Shown here piece after piece: positions 1-6,692 of a stretch of 7,966 bases of DNA; position 1 is the stretch's first letter; each line of letters begins with the position of its first letter. The notes beneath the pieces are model-generated. The model was not told the DNA's origin and did no database searches. It saw only the letters and a list, made by a program, of their open reading frames with translations. Origin of the DNA: Clostridia bacterium (GTDB lineage: Bacteria > Bacillota > Clostridia > Christensenellales > Borkfalkiaceae); assembly GCA_900767195.1 (NCBI GenBank), contig CAAFYG010000128.1:1-7966 (forward strand), written 5' to 3'. Position numbers and translations under genes: made by a program.

Positions 1-18
1 ACGACGCTCTTCCGATCT
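1..18. other. Illumina sequencing adapter remnant at contig end
   Basis: The first 18 bases, ACGACGCTCTTCCGATCT, are identical to the 3' end of the Illumina TruSeq Read 1 (universal) adapter. Genomic sequence appears to begin at base 19. The adapter happens to stay open in the frame of the minus-strand gene next to it, so an automatic annotation would add about six false residues (R-S-E-E-R-R) to that protein. Confidence 0.93.
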
Positions 19-135
19 TCTTTCCTTTTCTTCGAACAACCGCGAAAAATCGGCGGCGGAGATCAGACTTTTTCCGTCGCCTTTGCACAGCGCATATATC
101 TCGTCCATGATTTTTTCTTCGCGTTTGTTCAGCAT
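19..135 (-). CDS. Partial small protein, winged-helix-like N-terminus (3' end missing)
   Basis: Thirty-nine codons are visible from an ATG at 133-135 before the adapter interrupts the sequence; the C-terminus is missing. The visible protein begins MLNKREEKIMDEIYALCKGD and is predicted to be a charged helix, then a turn, then a second helix (ISAADFSRLF). Aligned without gaps against the N-terminus of the 127-residue protein just upstream, it shares the pattern C-K-x-x-G-x-x-x-x-S-x-x-D-F-x-x-L, so the two are probably paralogues. The gap to that gene's stop is 22 bp and the reading direction is the same, which suggests co-transcription as the third gene behind the calcium ATPase. I see no strong Shine-Dalgarno site, so translation may depend on the upstream gene. 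I have a weak recollection of similar hypothetical proteins in Clostridia, some with a C-terminal membrane helix. The function is unknown. Confidence 0.7.
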
Positions 136-157
136 TTTTTCTTTTGCCGCCCGCCCG

Positions 158-541
158 TTATCCGCGCGCGAATAATCGCAGCAACGCGGCAAGCGCAGCC
201 GACAGAAATCCCCCTGCCGCCCCGCCTGCGAACGACCACCAGAATACCGGCGAGAGCGAGCGGAACAGGTTTCTTCGCACCGACAGCGGCTGTTCTTCCG
301 CTTCGTACCGCCGACCTTTATCGAGTACGGAAAGGCAATAGTTGCCGCCCTCGGCATAGCGCACGTCGATATATCCCTCTTCGTCGAGCGTTTTCACGGC
401 GCGGGCGATCTCTTCCTTTTTTACGCCGAGCGCGGCGGGATACAGACTTAAAAAATCTTCGTCAGAAAAAATTTCGTAGCCGTTCTCTTTACATTCGTCG
501 TTGAGATATAAAAGCATTGCCGCCTTTTTCGCTTCCGTCAT
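158..541 (-). CDS. Hypothetical protein: winged-helix-like domain plus C-terminal membrane helix
   Basis: A 127-residue protein of unknown function. Residues about 4-80 have the helix-helix-helix-strand pattern of a small winged-helix fold: EAKKAAMLLYLNDE, a second helix SDEDFLSLYP, a third helix KKEEIARAVKTLDEEGYI, then strands VRYAEGGNYCLSVLDKG. Residues about 99-124 form one hydrophobic helix rich in small residues (GGAAGG, then an Ala/Leu run). It is flanked by R89, R90 and R94 before and R122 and R126 after. This architecture suggests a C-terminally anchored membrane protein with its wHTH-like domain in the cytoplasm (inference). The ATG lies 23 bp behind the calcium ATPase stop, and a purine-rich AAGGGGCGGGAA directly precedes it, so it is probably translated from the ATPase message. 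The wHTH-like domain could bind DNA or act only as a protein-interaction module; no sequence motif decides this. Confidence 0.8.
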   Translation of the reverse strand: MTEAKKAAMLLYLNDECKENGYEIFSDEDFLSLYPAALGVKKEEIARAVKTLDEEGYIDVRYAEGGNYCLSVLDKGRRYEAEEQPLSVRRNLFRSLSPVFWWSFAGGAAGGFLSAALAALLRLFARG

Positions 542-564
542 TTCCCGCCCCTTTTTACAAATAG

Positions 565-3453
565 TTATGCGTTATTATTATGCGCCGCGAGCGGGTTTTT
601 AATCGGAGTTTTGCGGTTTTTATTCCTTGTTTTTCTTGCGGCGAGCGAAATTCTCGGCGCGCCGAGCGGGCGTTCGGCAAGTTTTACGATCGCGCCCACG
701 GGCAACACCGTGGCGGACAACGCAAGCGTTAAAATAAGTTCCGCAAACGACAAGCCGGACGTTCGGAATACCGCGCCGCCGCAATATAAGAGCGCGATCT
801 GGCAAAGCGACGTGAGCGCGATGAAAATCACGAACGAGCCGCCGCCCTTCATTCTTCTGAACGGATTCGGCGAATCGGTGCGGGCATGGAACGCGCCGAA
901 CAATCCCGAAAACACGAACAGCGAGAAAAACGCGGTGTAGAAATGCGCCGTGCCTTTGCTTTCGCCCGTGCGGAAAAACGCGGCGATTTTCGGCGATTTC
1001 AAAAAATACAGACAAAGCAGCACGCAGTAGATCCCCGTGGCGGCAACGCGCCCCGCAAGCCGCTTTGTAAGCACCGGCTCGGAAAGCGGCACGGGCGGTC
1101 GGCGCATATCCTGCGGATCGACTCTGATCCCCGCGAACGCAAGCGAGGCGAGCGTATCCATAATCATATTGATCCAGAGCATCTGCATCACGGTGACGGG
1201 CGTATCGAAGCCGATAAACGGCGCGAGCAGCGATACCCCCACCGCGCACAGATTCATCGTGAGCTGAAATACCACAAACTGCCGTATGCTTTTGAATACC
1301 CGCCTGCCGTATGCCGCCGCCTTTACCACCGACGAAAGATTGTCGTTTGTAATCACCACGTCGCCCGCTTCTTTCGCAACTTCCGTTCCCGAGCCGAGCG
1401 CGAAGCCGACGTCTGCCTTTTTCAGCGCGGCGGCGTCGTTGATGCCGTCGCCCGTCATGCCCGTGACGTACCCGAGCCGCTGCGATAATTTTACAAGCCG
1501 GCTTTTATCGGTGGGCAGCGCACGCGCCACCACGCGAAGACGCGGCAGAATTTTCAGCACTTCTTCGTCGCTCATCGCCGCGAGTTCGCCGCCCGTAAGC
1601 ACCACGAGATTTTCGTTTGCCGTAGGTTGCGGTATGCCGTTTTGCGGTATGATTTGCGGCGCGGCATTTTGCGCGGAAAAATCACATTCGCGGGGGGTAT
1701 GGCGCGAAGTTTTACGTTTTTCTCTTTGCAAAACGGGCAGAAAAAGTCCCGCATCTTTGGCGATTGCCGCGGCGGTTTCGGGGTGGTCGCCCGTGATCAT
1801 CACCACCTGCACGCCCGCTCCGCGAAGATCGTCTACGGCGGCGCGCGCTTCGGGGCGAAGCTCGTCGCAAAGCACGGCAAGCGCAAGCAAGGCGGCGTTT
1901 TCCGGCATTTTTCCCTGCGCCGCGCCCGCGTATTCTCCTTCATAGCAAGCAAGGGCGATCACGCGCCTGCCAAGGCTCGTCTGCTCGTGCAGGCGTTTTT
2001 CGATGAGCGCGAAATCGAGCTGCCGATTGCTTTCGCCGTCGAAATAGTACGCAAGATGCGGCAATAAAATTTCGGGCGCGCCCTGAAAATACGCGGTGAC
2101 TTCGCCGCCGCAACGCACCGCGGTAAGGGCGTATTTCTTTTCGGCGTTGAATTTCTGCCGCGATAAAATCTTCGCTTCGCACGGGCGCGCGCTGCCGAGC
2201 AGGTGTTTTTCGGGAGAAAACGCCGCCCGAAAGGCTCTGTCCGCAGCGTTTCCGCCGCCCTTCGCCGCCGATTCGCCTCCGTTGAAATACGCGCACGCGG
2301 CGATTTTTTCCGCGAGCGGCGCGGGGATATTTTCCACCTGCAACAATTCTCCCCTGCCCGTTAAAACGCGCGCGACGGACGGCGCGCCGCGCGTGAGCGT
2401 ACCCGTTTTATCGGTGAAAAGCATGCGCATGCCGCCCGCCGCTTCGATACCCGCCGCGCGCTTTACAAGCACGTTGTCCTTCGCCATTTTCGCGCGGTTT
2501 GACGAAAGCACTACGGCGATCATCATGGGCAGACCTTCCGGCACGGCGACGACGACTACGGCGATGGCGAGCGTAAGCGCGTGCATGAGATAGGAAAACA
2601 CGGTGAACGGGCTTTGGAAATCCGCTTTGATGAGCGCGGGGTTCATCGCGTTATCGAGAAAAAACGCATTGAAAAGATCGGCGAGCGCAACGAGAACGGC
2701 GGCGAGATACCCAAACCGCGAAAGCGTGCCTGCAAGCACGGAAAGTTTGCGCTTTAACGGACTATCGCCTTTATCTTGCTTCAACGCGCTTGCCATCTGC
2801 CCGTAAAAGGTGTTTTCGCCCACTTCGCTTACGCGCGCGATCGCTTCGCCGCCCGTGACAAGGCTGCCTTCAAACGCCTTTTCGCGGCGGGAAAGTCCTT
2901 CCGCGCCCGCGAGCGGCTCGGGCGTTTTTTCCGTTTCCGCGCTTTCGCCCGTGAGCGGGGATTGCGAAAGGGTGAGTTTGCCCGAAAGCAACGTGACGTC
3001 CGCGGGGACGCGCTCGCCCGCCTCTAATAAAAGAATATCGCCCACCACGAGTTCGCGCACGGGAATTTGCATGGTTTTGCCGCCGCGACGAACGCGGCAG
3101 ACGGCATTTTCGCTCTGTGCCATCAGCTGCTCGAACGCGGATTCGCTGCCGTATTCCGAAAGCGTGGAAACAAACGTGGAAAGGAACACCGCCGCGGCGA
3201 TGCCCGCCGTTTCGGTGACGTTTTTGCTCTTGATGAAAAAGATTAAATTAACGGCGAGCGCGATTAAAAGAACGCGGATGATCGGATCGGAAAACGCGGA
3301 AAGATACTGCCTGAAAAAACCTTTTCTCTTGCGGCGCTTAAGCGCGTTTGCGCCGTATTTTTCGCGCGAAAGTTTCACCTCTTCTTCGGTTAAACCGAAA
3401 AATGCGCCGTTTTTTTTCTGCGTGCCTGCGTTTTTCCGTGCGTTTGCGGACAT
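565..3453 (-). CDS. Calcium-translocating P-type ATPase, P2B (PMCA)-like
   Basis: A 962-residue pump predicted to expel cytosolic Ca2+ at the cost of ATP. The ATG at 3451-3453 is chosen because GGAGGGG ends 6 bases before it; the frame stays open to an ATG at 3558 but that one has no ribosome site. In order: cation_ATPase N-terminal region; M1-M2 (about 56-100); actuator domain with TGES at 168-171; M3-M4 with PEGLP at 305-309; DKTGTLT with the phosphorylated Asp348; nucleotide-binding domain; hinge TGDH at 554-557; TGDGIND at 667-673; then M5-M10. M6 reads LWINMIMD (Asn762, Asp766). M5 reads FQLTMNLCA: alanine stands where SERCA has Glu771, as in plasma-membrane Ca2+ pumps, implying one Ca2+ per cycle (inference). 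Oddities are a 45-residue insert at 571-615 and QGAPE at 457-461 where the family usually has KGAPE. It is probably first in an operon with the two small genes downstream. The family is certain; Ca2+ over another cation is likely. Confidence 0.95.
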   Translation of the reverse strand: MSANARKNAGTQKKNGAFFGLTEEEVKLSREKYGANALKRRKRKGFFRQYLSAFSDPIIRVLLIALAVNLIFFIKSKNVTETAGIAAAVFLSTFVSTLSEYGSESAFEQLMAQSENAVCRVRRGGKTMQIPVRELVVGDILLLEAGERVPADVTLLSGKLTLSQSPLTGESAETEKTPEPLAGAEGLSRREKAFEGSLVTGGEAIARVSEVGENTFYGQMASALKQDKGDSPLKRKLSVLAGTLSRFGYLAAVLVALADLFNAFFLDNAMNPALIKADFQSPFTVFSYLMHALTLAIAVVVVAVPEGLPMMIAVVLSSNRAKMAKDNVLVKRAAGIEAAGGMRMLFTDKTGTLTRGAPSVARVLTGRGELLQVENIPAPLAEKIAACAYFNGGESAAKGGGNAADRAFRAAFSPEKHLLGSARPCEAKILSRQKFNAEKKYALTAVRCGGEVTAYFQGAPEILLPHLAYYFDGESNRQLDFALIEKRLHEQTSLGRRVIALACYEGEYAGAAQGKMPENAALLALAVLCDELRPEARAAVDDLRGAGVQVVMITGDHPETAAAIAKDAGLFLPVLQREKRKTSRHTPRECDFSAQNAAPQIIPQNGIPQPTANENLVVLTGGELAAMSDEEVLKILPRLRVVARALPTDKSRLVKLSQRLGYVTGMTGDGINDAAALKKADVGFALGSGTEVAKEAGDVVITNDNLSSVVKAAAYGRRVFKSIRQFVVFQLTMNLCAVGVSLLAPFIGFDTPVTVMQMLWINMIMDTLASLAFAGIRVDPQDMRRPPVPLSEPVLTKRLAGRVAATGIYCVLLCLYFLKSPKIAAFFRTGESKGTAHFYTAFFSLFVFSGLFGAFHARTDSPNPFRRMKGGGSFVIFIALTSLCQIALLYCGGAVFRTSGLSFAELILTLALSATVLPVGAIVKLAERPLGAPRISLAARKTRNKNRKTPIKNPLAAHNNNA
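1609..1743 (-). other. Low-complexity insert in the ATPase P domain with short in-frame repeats
   Basis: These bases encode ATPase residues 571-615. They lie between the end of the TGDH helix (DAGLF) and the strand LVVLTGGEL. Clostridial relatives, as I recall them, have only a few residues here. The insert is basic at first (REKRKTSRH) and then Gln/Pro/Asn rich (APQIIPQNGIPQPTANEN). The DNA carries TTGCGGTATG twice, at 1627-1636 and 1642-1651, exactly 15 bp (five codons) apart, with a partial third unit at 1654-1660. This fits growth by slippage. The reading frame is intact on both sides. The insert probably forms a flexible surface loop. Confidence 0.65.
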
Positions 3454-3459
3454 ATCTTG

Positions 3460-3466
3460 CCCCTCC
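3460..3466 (-). promoter_or_regulatory. Shine-Dalgarno site setting the ATPase start
   Basis: On the minus strand this reads GGAGGGG, ending 6 bases before the ATG at 3451-3453. No comparable site precedes the in-frame ATG at 3558, so the 35-residue upstream extension is unlikely to be translated. Confidence 0.85.
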
Positions 3467-3508
3467 GTGCCACTTTTATTCTGTTTATCGTATGCCGCCG
3501 CTCGTCCG

Positions 3509-3536
3509 TTTATGAAAATCGCAGAAAAATACGCAA
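3509..3536 (-). promoter_or_regulatory. Possible weak promoter for the calcium ATPase operon
   Basis: On the minus strand, TTGCGT (3531-3536) and CATAAA (3509-3514) are separated by 16 bases. They match the sigma-A -35 and -10 consensus at three and four of six positions. The case rests mainly on location: a strong terminator lies just upstream at 3557-3596, so the ATPase operon needs its own promoter in the roughly 100 bp that remain. No better pair was found there. Confidence 0.25.
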
Positions 3537-3556
3537 CGAAACGCAAAGAAAAACGC

Positions 3557-3596
3557 AAAAAAAACGCCCCCGCGCGGAAGTTTGCGCGAGAGCGTT
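3557..3596 (-). terminator. Intrinsic terminator after clpB
   Basis: Reading the minus strand, AACGCTCTCGCGC (3584-3596) pairs with GCGCGGGGGCGTT (3563-3575) across an eight-base loop. This gives a 13-bp stem with two G-U pairs, followed by an uninterrupted T run (3557-3564, the first two bases being part of the stem). It starts 18 bp past the clpB stop codon, so clpB and the ATPase gene are separate transcription units. Confidence 0.9.
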
Positions 3597-3613
3597 GTTT
3601 TACGAATCAAGAA

Positions 3614-6217
3614 TTATTTTTTCGGGTTGGTGATCGTGATTTCCGAATCGGACGCGTCGATTTTCACCGTATCGCCCGGCAAAAATCTGCCTGCGAGCAG
3701 CTCTTTGGCGAGCGGCGTTTCCACCGCCTGCTGCACGTACCGCTTCAACGGTCTTGCGCCGAGTACCGGATCGTAGCCGTTTTCCGCAAGATATGCGCAC
3801 GCTTTGTCCGTAATTTCCAAAGTCAGTCGCTTTTCCGCGAGTCTATCTTTGAGCGACGATACGAAAAGTTTTACGATCTTTTCGATTTCGCCTTTTTGCA
3901 GCGGTTTGAAAATCACGATTTCGTCTAACCGATTTAAAAATTCGGGACGGAAAGACGTTTTTAAAAGTCCTTCCACTTCCTTTTTCGCTTCTTCGGAAAG
4001 GTTGCCCTTTTCGTCGATTCCTTCGAGAATCGCGGGCGAGCCGAGGTTGGAAGTTAAAATGATCACGGTGTTTTTAAAGTTCACCGTTCTGCCCTGCCCG
4101 TCGGTAATACGCCCGTCGTCAAGCACCTGCAAAAGCACGTTGAAAACGTCCGGATGCGCCTTTTCCACTTCGTCGAACAGCACCACGCAGTACGGGTGAC
4201 GACGCACGGCTTCGGTGAGCTGACCGCCTTCGTCGTACCCCACGTATCCCGGAGGCGCGCCGATCAGACGGGAAACGGAATACTTTTCCATATACTCGCT
4301 CATATCGATACGCACCATGTTCTTCTCGTCGTCGAACAGGCATTTTGCCAGCGTTTTCGCAAGCTGCGTTTTGCCCACGCCCGTAGGGCCTAAGAACAGG
4401 AACGAGCCGATCGGCCGATCGGGATCGGCGATGCCCGCGCGGGAACGCAGAATCGCGTTCGCCACGGCTTCCACCGCTTCGTCCTGCCCGATCACCCGTT
4501 TGTGCAGGGTATCGGCGAGATGAAGCAGTTTTTCTTTCTCTCCTTCCATCAGTTTCGCCACGGGGATACCCGTGCGCTTTGCCACGATTTCGGCGATTTC
4601 TTCTTCGGTGACTTTATCGTGCAGAATCGTACCGCCGTTGCCGTCCGCGCCGTCTGCCGCGGCCTTTTTCTCGCTTTCTTCAAGCTTCTTTTTCAGCTCG
4701 GGCAGTTTGCCGTATTGCAGTTCGGAAGCCTTTTGCAAATCGTACTCGCGCTGCGCTTTTTCAAGCTCCGCCGAGCATTTTTCGATCTCTTCGCGAAGCG
4801 ATTGCACGCTTGCGATATCCCGCTTTTCCGCTTCCCAGCGCGTGGACAACGCGGCGTACTTTTCTTTGAGTTCCGCAAGCTCGTTTTCAATCTCTTTCAG
4901 ATGCTCTTTCGACGCGGGATCGGTCTCTTTCGAAAGCGCGTTCTTCTCGATTTCAAGCTGCATCGTCCGCCGCGAAAGCGCGTCCATTTCTTCGGGACTC
5001 GATTCCATCTGCGTGCGGATGGTGGCGCAGGCTTCGTCTACGAGATCGATCGCTTTATCGGGCAGAAATCTATCCGTGATATACCGATCGGAAAGGGTGG
5101 CGGCGGCGATCAGGGCGCTATCCTGAATTTTCACGCCGTGGAATACTTCGTATCTCTCTTTTAAGCCGCGCAGAATGGAAATGGTATCTTCCACCGTAGG
5201 CTCGCCCACGAGAACGGGCTGAAAACGACGCTCGAGCGCAGGATCTTTTTCGATGTATTTACGGTATTCGTCAAGCGTGGTTGCGCCGATACAATGCAGT
5301 TCGCCGCGCGCGAGCATGGGCTTTAACAGGTTGCCCGCGTCCATCGCGCCATCCGTTTTGCCCGCGCCTACGATCGTGTGCAGCTCGTCGATGAAAAGTA
5401 TGATTTTGCCGTCGGACTTCTTCACTTCGGCAAGCACGGCTTTCAGCCTTTCTTCAAATTCGCCGCGGAATTTCGCGCCGGCGATCAGCGCGCCGAGATC
5501 AAGCGAAAACACCTTGCGATCTTTCAACGAATCGGGTACGTCCCCCTTCATGATACGAATCGCAAGACCTTCGGCGATTGCCGTTTTACCCACGCCCGCT
5601 TCGCCGATCAGCACGGGATTGTTCTTCGTTTTACGCGAAAGAATTCGGATCACGCTGCGGATTTCTTCGTCGCGCCCGATCACGGGATCGAGTTTGTGCT
5701 GCCGCGCCCGCTCCACAAGATCGCTGCCGTATTTATTCAGCACGTCGTAGGTATCTTCGGGATTTTCGCTATCCACGCGGGAATTGCCGCGCACTTTGGC
5801 AAGTTCCTGCATAAACGTATCTTTGCTTGCGCCCGCCTCTTTCAAAAGCCGTTTCACAAGGCTTTCGCCCTTATCGAAAAACGACATGAAAAGATGCTCT
5901 ACGGAAACGTAGGAATCGCCCATTTGTTCTGCGGAAGTTTCGGCGTTTTCAAGCAGATCGTTGAGCGCGCGGGATACGTATTTTTCGCCGCCCGATACTT
6001 TGGGAAGCCGCGAAATCTCGGCGCGCGTTCTTTCGAGCAACGCGGAAACGTTTACGCCCATACGCGATAAAAGCGTGGATATCAACCCCTCCTTATCGCT
6101 TAAAAGCGAGAATAATAAATGCAGCTGACCTACGTCCGCATTGCCGTATTCCGTGGATACCCGCTGCGCGTTTACGAGCGCTTCCGAAGATTTTTCGGTG
6201 AATTTTTTCATATCCAT
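3614..6217 (-). CDS. clpB: ATP-dependent chaperone ClpB (protein disaggregase)
   Basis: Complete 867-residue ClpB/Hsp104-type AAA+ disaggregase, a cytosolic hexamer that works with DnaK/DnaJ/GrpE to thread and rescue aggregated proteins. The start at 6215-6217 is preceded by AGGAGGG with a 7-base spacer; upstream in-frame codons lack a site. The N-domain holds two helical repeats (about 3-145), one containing LHLLFSLL and the other VEHLFMSFFD. AAA-1 has Walker A GEAGVGKT (205-212), pore loop KFRGEFE, Walker B LFIDE (Asp277, Glu278) and arginine finger pair ALERRF (Arg330, Arg331). A charged coiled-coil middle domain (about 400-525) marks it as ClpB rather than ClpA or ClpC. AAA-2 has Walker A GPTGVGKT (610-617), pore loop GAPPGYVGYDEGG, Walker B LFDEVEKAHP, sensor-1 TSN and sensor-2 GARPLKR (820-826). 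No catalytic residue is missing and the length is typical. It is flanked by terminators on both sides, so it is monocistronic. I see no CIRCE element and no CtsR heptad pair (GGTCAAA) upstream. Confidence 0.98.
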   Translation of the reverse strand: MDMKKFTEKSSEALVNAQRVSTEYGNADVGQLHLLFSLLSDKEGLISTLLSRMGVNVSALLERTRAEISRLPKVSGGEKYVSRALNDLLENAETSAEQMGDSYVSVEHLFMSFFDKGESLVKRLLKEAGASKDTFMQELAKVRGNSRVDSENPEDTYDVLNKYGSDLVERARQHKLDPVIGRDEEIRSVIRILSRKTKNNPVLIGEAGVGKTAIAEGLAIRIMKGDVPDSLKDRKVFSLDLGALIAGAKFRGEFEERLKAVLAEVKKSDGKIILFIDELHTIVGAGKTDGAMDAGNLLKPMLARGELHCIGATTLDEYRKYIEKDPALERRFQPVLVGEPTVEDTISILRGLKERYEVFHGVKIQDSALIAAATLSDRYITDRFLPDKAIDLVDEACATIRTQMESSPEEMDALSRRTMQLEIEKNALSKETDPASKEHLKEIENELAELKEKYAALSTRWEAEKRDIASVQSLREEIEKCSAELEKAQREYDLQKASELQYGKLPELKKKLEESEKKAAADGADGNGGTILHDKVTEEEIAEIVAKRTGIPVAKLMEGEKEKLLHLADTLHKRVIGQDEAVEAVANAILRSRAGIADPDRPIGSFLFLGPTGVGKTQLAKTLAKCLFDDEKNMVRIDMSEYMEKYSVSRLIGAPPGYVGYDEGGQLTEAVRRHPYCVVLFDEVEKAHPDVFNVLLQVLDDGRITDGQGRTVNFKNTVIILTSNLGSPAILEGIDEKGNLSEEAKKEVEGLLKTSFRPEFLNRLDEIVIFKPLQKGEIEKIVKLFVSSLKDRLAEKRLTLEITDKACAYLAENGYDPVLGARPLKRYVQQAVETPLAKELLAGRFLPGDTVKIDASDSEITITNPKK

Positions 6218-6413
6218 AATTTTGCCCTCCTTGCCGTTTTTTGCCGTGCGCCTTGCCGTATGTTTTACGACTTTTGTTCGTCTTCGTTCGTCTTTCGGCG
6301 GCGCGCGCCTCAAACTTTATTTTTCATTAGTTATTTTTACCACGCGTTTTTGCCGTTTAAACATTGCGATCATAACTTTTCGTAAAATATTTTCGGCTCG
6401 GATGATCATTTTG
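6218..6413 (-). promoter_or_regulatory. clpB leader region with short direct repeats
   Basis: This 196-bp stretch between the upstream terminator and clpB must hold the clpB promoter, but I find no convincing sigma-A pair. TATGAT (minus strand, 6369-6374) is a good -10 match with no matching -35. Two adjacent 10-bp units, GTTCGTCTTC and GTTCGTCTTT (plus-strand reading, 6276-6295), form a direct repeat with one-helical-turn spacing. TTGCCGT occurs four times (6231, 6241, 6253, 6350), three of them within 29 bp. Either could be an operator, but TTGCCGT is also common inside genes of this window. Confidence 0.35.
6225..6231 (-). promoter_or_regulatory. Shine-Dalgarno site setting the clpB start
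   Basis: AGGAGGG on the minus strand, 7 bases before the ATG at 6215-6217. It favours this start over the second ATG two codons later and over the open upstream frame that reaches 6313. Confidence 0.85.
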
Positions 6414-6450
6414 AAAAAACGCCCCGAAGATGAAACTTCGGGGTGTTTTT
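6414..6450 (-). terminator. Intrinsic terminator after the lipoprotein gene (bidirectional form)
   Basis: CCCCGAAG (6422-6429) and CTTCGGGG (6436-6443) form a perfect 8-bp stem with a 6-base loop. On the minus strand it is followed by CG and six Ts (6414-6419), which ends the lipoprotein transcript about 24 bp beyond its stop. On the plus strand it is followed by TGTTTTT, so it could also act in reverse. Confidence 0.88.
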
Positions 6451-6467
6451 GTACAGGGCGTTGCGGG

Positions 6468-6662
6468 TTAATCCACTTCCCGCAAAGGCACGTCACGCGA
6501 AATCGACGGGCCGACGAAATCGTCTTTAAACGTATGTCCGTCCCGGTTTTTTCCGCCGCTCGTTCCGTCTGCGCCGGAAGCGCAGCCGCCGATAAACGCA
6601 AGCGACACCAAAAACATCACTCCCGCAATCAGCATAATCGTAATTTTTTTCGTTTTTACCAT
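6468..6662 (-). CDS. Small putative lipoprotein, function unknown
   Basis: A 64-residue protein with a signal peptide of lipoprotein type: basic start (KTKK), hydrophobic core (about residues 7-24), and a lipobox-like I-G-G-C with Cys27 as the predicted lipidated residue. The mature part would be only 38 residues: a Gly/Ser/Asp-rich linker (GADGTSGGKNRDG) followed by HTFKDDFVGPSISRDVPLREVD, which contains no family motif I recognise. GGAG lies 5 bases before the ATG. The gene has its own strong promoter (6731-6760) and its own terminator (6414-6450), so it is a genuine monocistronic unit. It is transcribed away from comM and toward clpB. The predicted location is the outer face of the cytoplasmic membrane. 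The lipobox has Gly at -2 and Ile at -3, acceptable but not ideal. If lipidation does not occur, it could be a plain single-pass membrane peptide. Confidence 0.82.
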   Translation of the reverse strand: MVKTKKITIMLIAGVMFLVSLAFIGGCASGADGTSGGKNRDGHTFKDDFVGPSISRDVPLREVD

Positions 6663-6667
6663 GTTTT

Positions 6668-6674
6668 CTCCTTT
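6668..6674 (-). promoter_or_regulatory. Shine-Dalgarno site of the lipoprotein gene
   Basis: AAAGGAG on the minus strand with a 5-base spacer to the ATG at 6660-6662. It supports translation of this short gene. Confidence 0.8.
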
Positions 6675-6692
6675 GTAAATATTCCCCGAATA

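Noticed and set aside
620..1249. A 209-codon minus-strand frame overlapping the ATPase gene in another frame
   Set aside because: It is Arg/Ala/Gly-rich out-of-frame translation of the conserved M5-M10 region; the ATPase frame carries all the motifs.
1572..1754. A 60-codon frame with a CPFC motif, possibly a thioredoxin-like or zinc peptide
   Set aside because: It is an alternate-frame reading of the ATPase insert region without a ribosome site; the CxxC motif is coincidental.
3454..3558. 35-residue N-terminal extension of the ATPase from an upstream ATG
   Set aside because: There is no Shine-Dalgarno site at 3558, a strong one sits before 3453, and the upstream ATG lies beside the terminator.
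2810..3928. A 372-codon plus-strand open frame opposite the ATPase start, the terminator and the clpB end
   Set aside because: It runs antisense across two well-supported genes and an intrinsic terminator, has Ser/Arg-rich composition with no family motif, and lacks a ribosome site. It is a by-product of codon composition.
5378..6070. A 230-codon plus-strand open frame inside clpB
   Set aside because: It is fully antisense to conserved ClpB domains and resembles no protein family; the same holds for the other long antisense frames within clpB and the ATPase gene.
6218..6313. 32-residue N-terminal extension of ClpB
   Set aside because: The extension is basic and unlike any ClpB N-terminus. 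AGGAGGG at 6225-6231 and the usual family start point to 6217.
6317..6601. A 94-codon minus-strand frame overlapping the lipoprotein gene and the terminator
   Set aside because: It reads through the terminator hairpin out of frame with the lipoprotein and has no ribosome site or recognisable domain.
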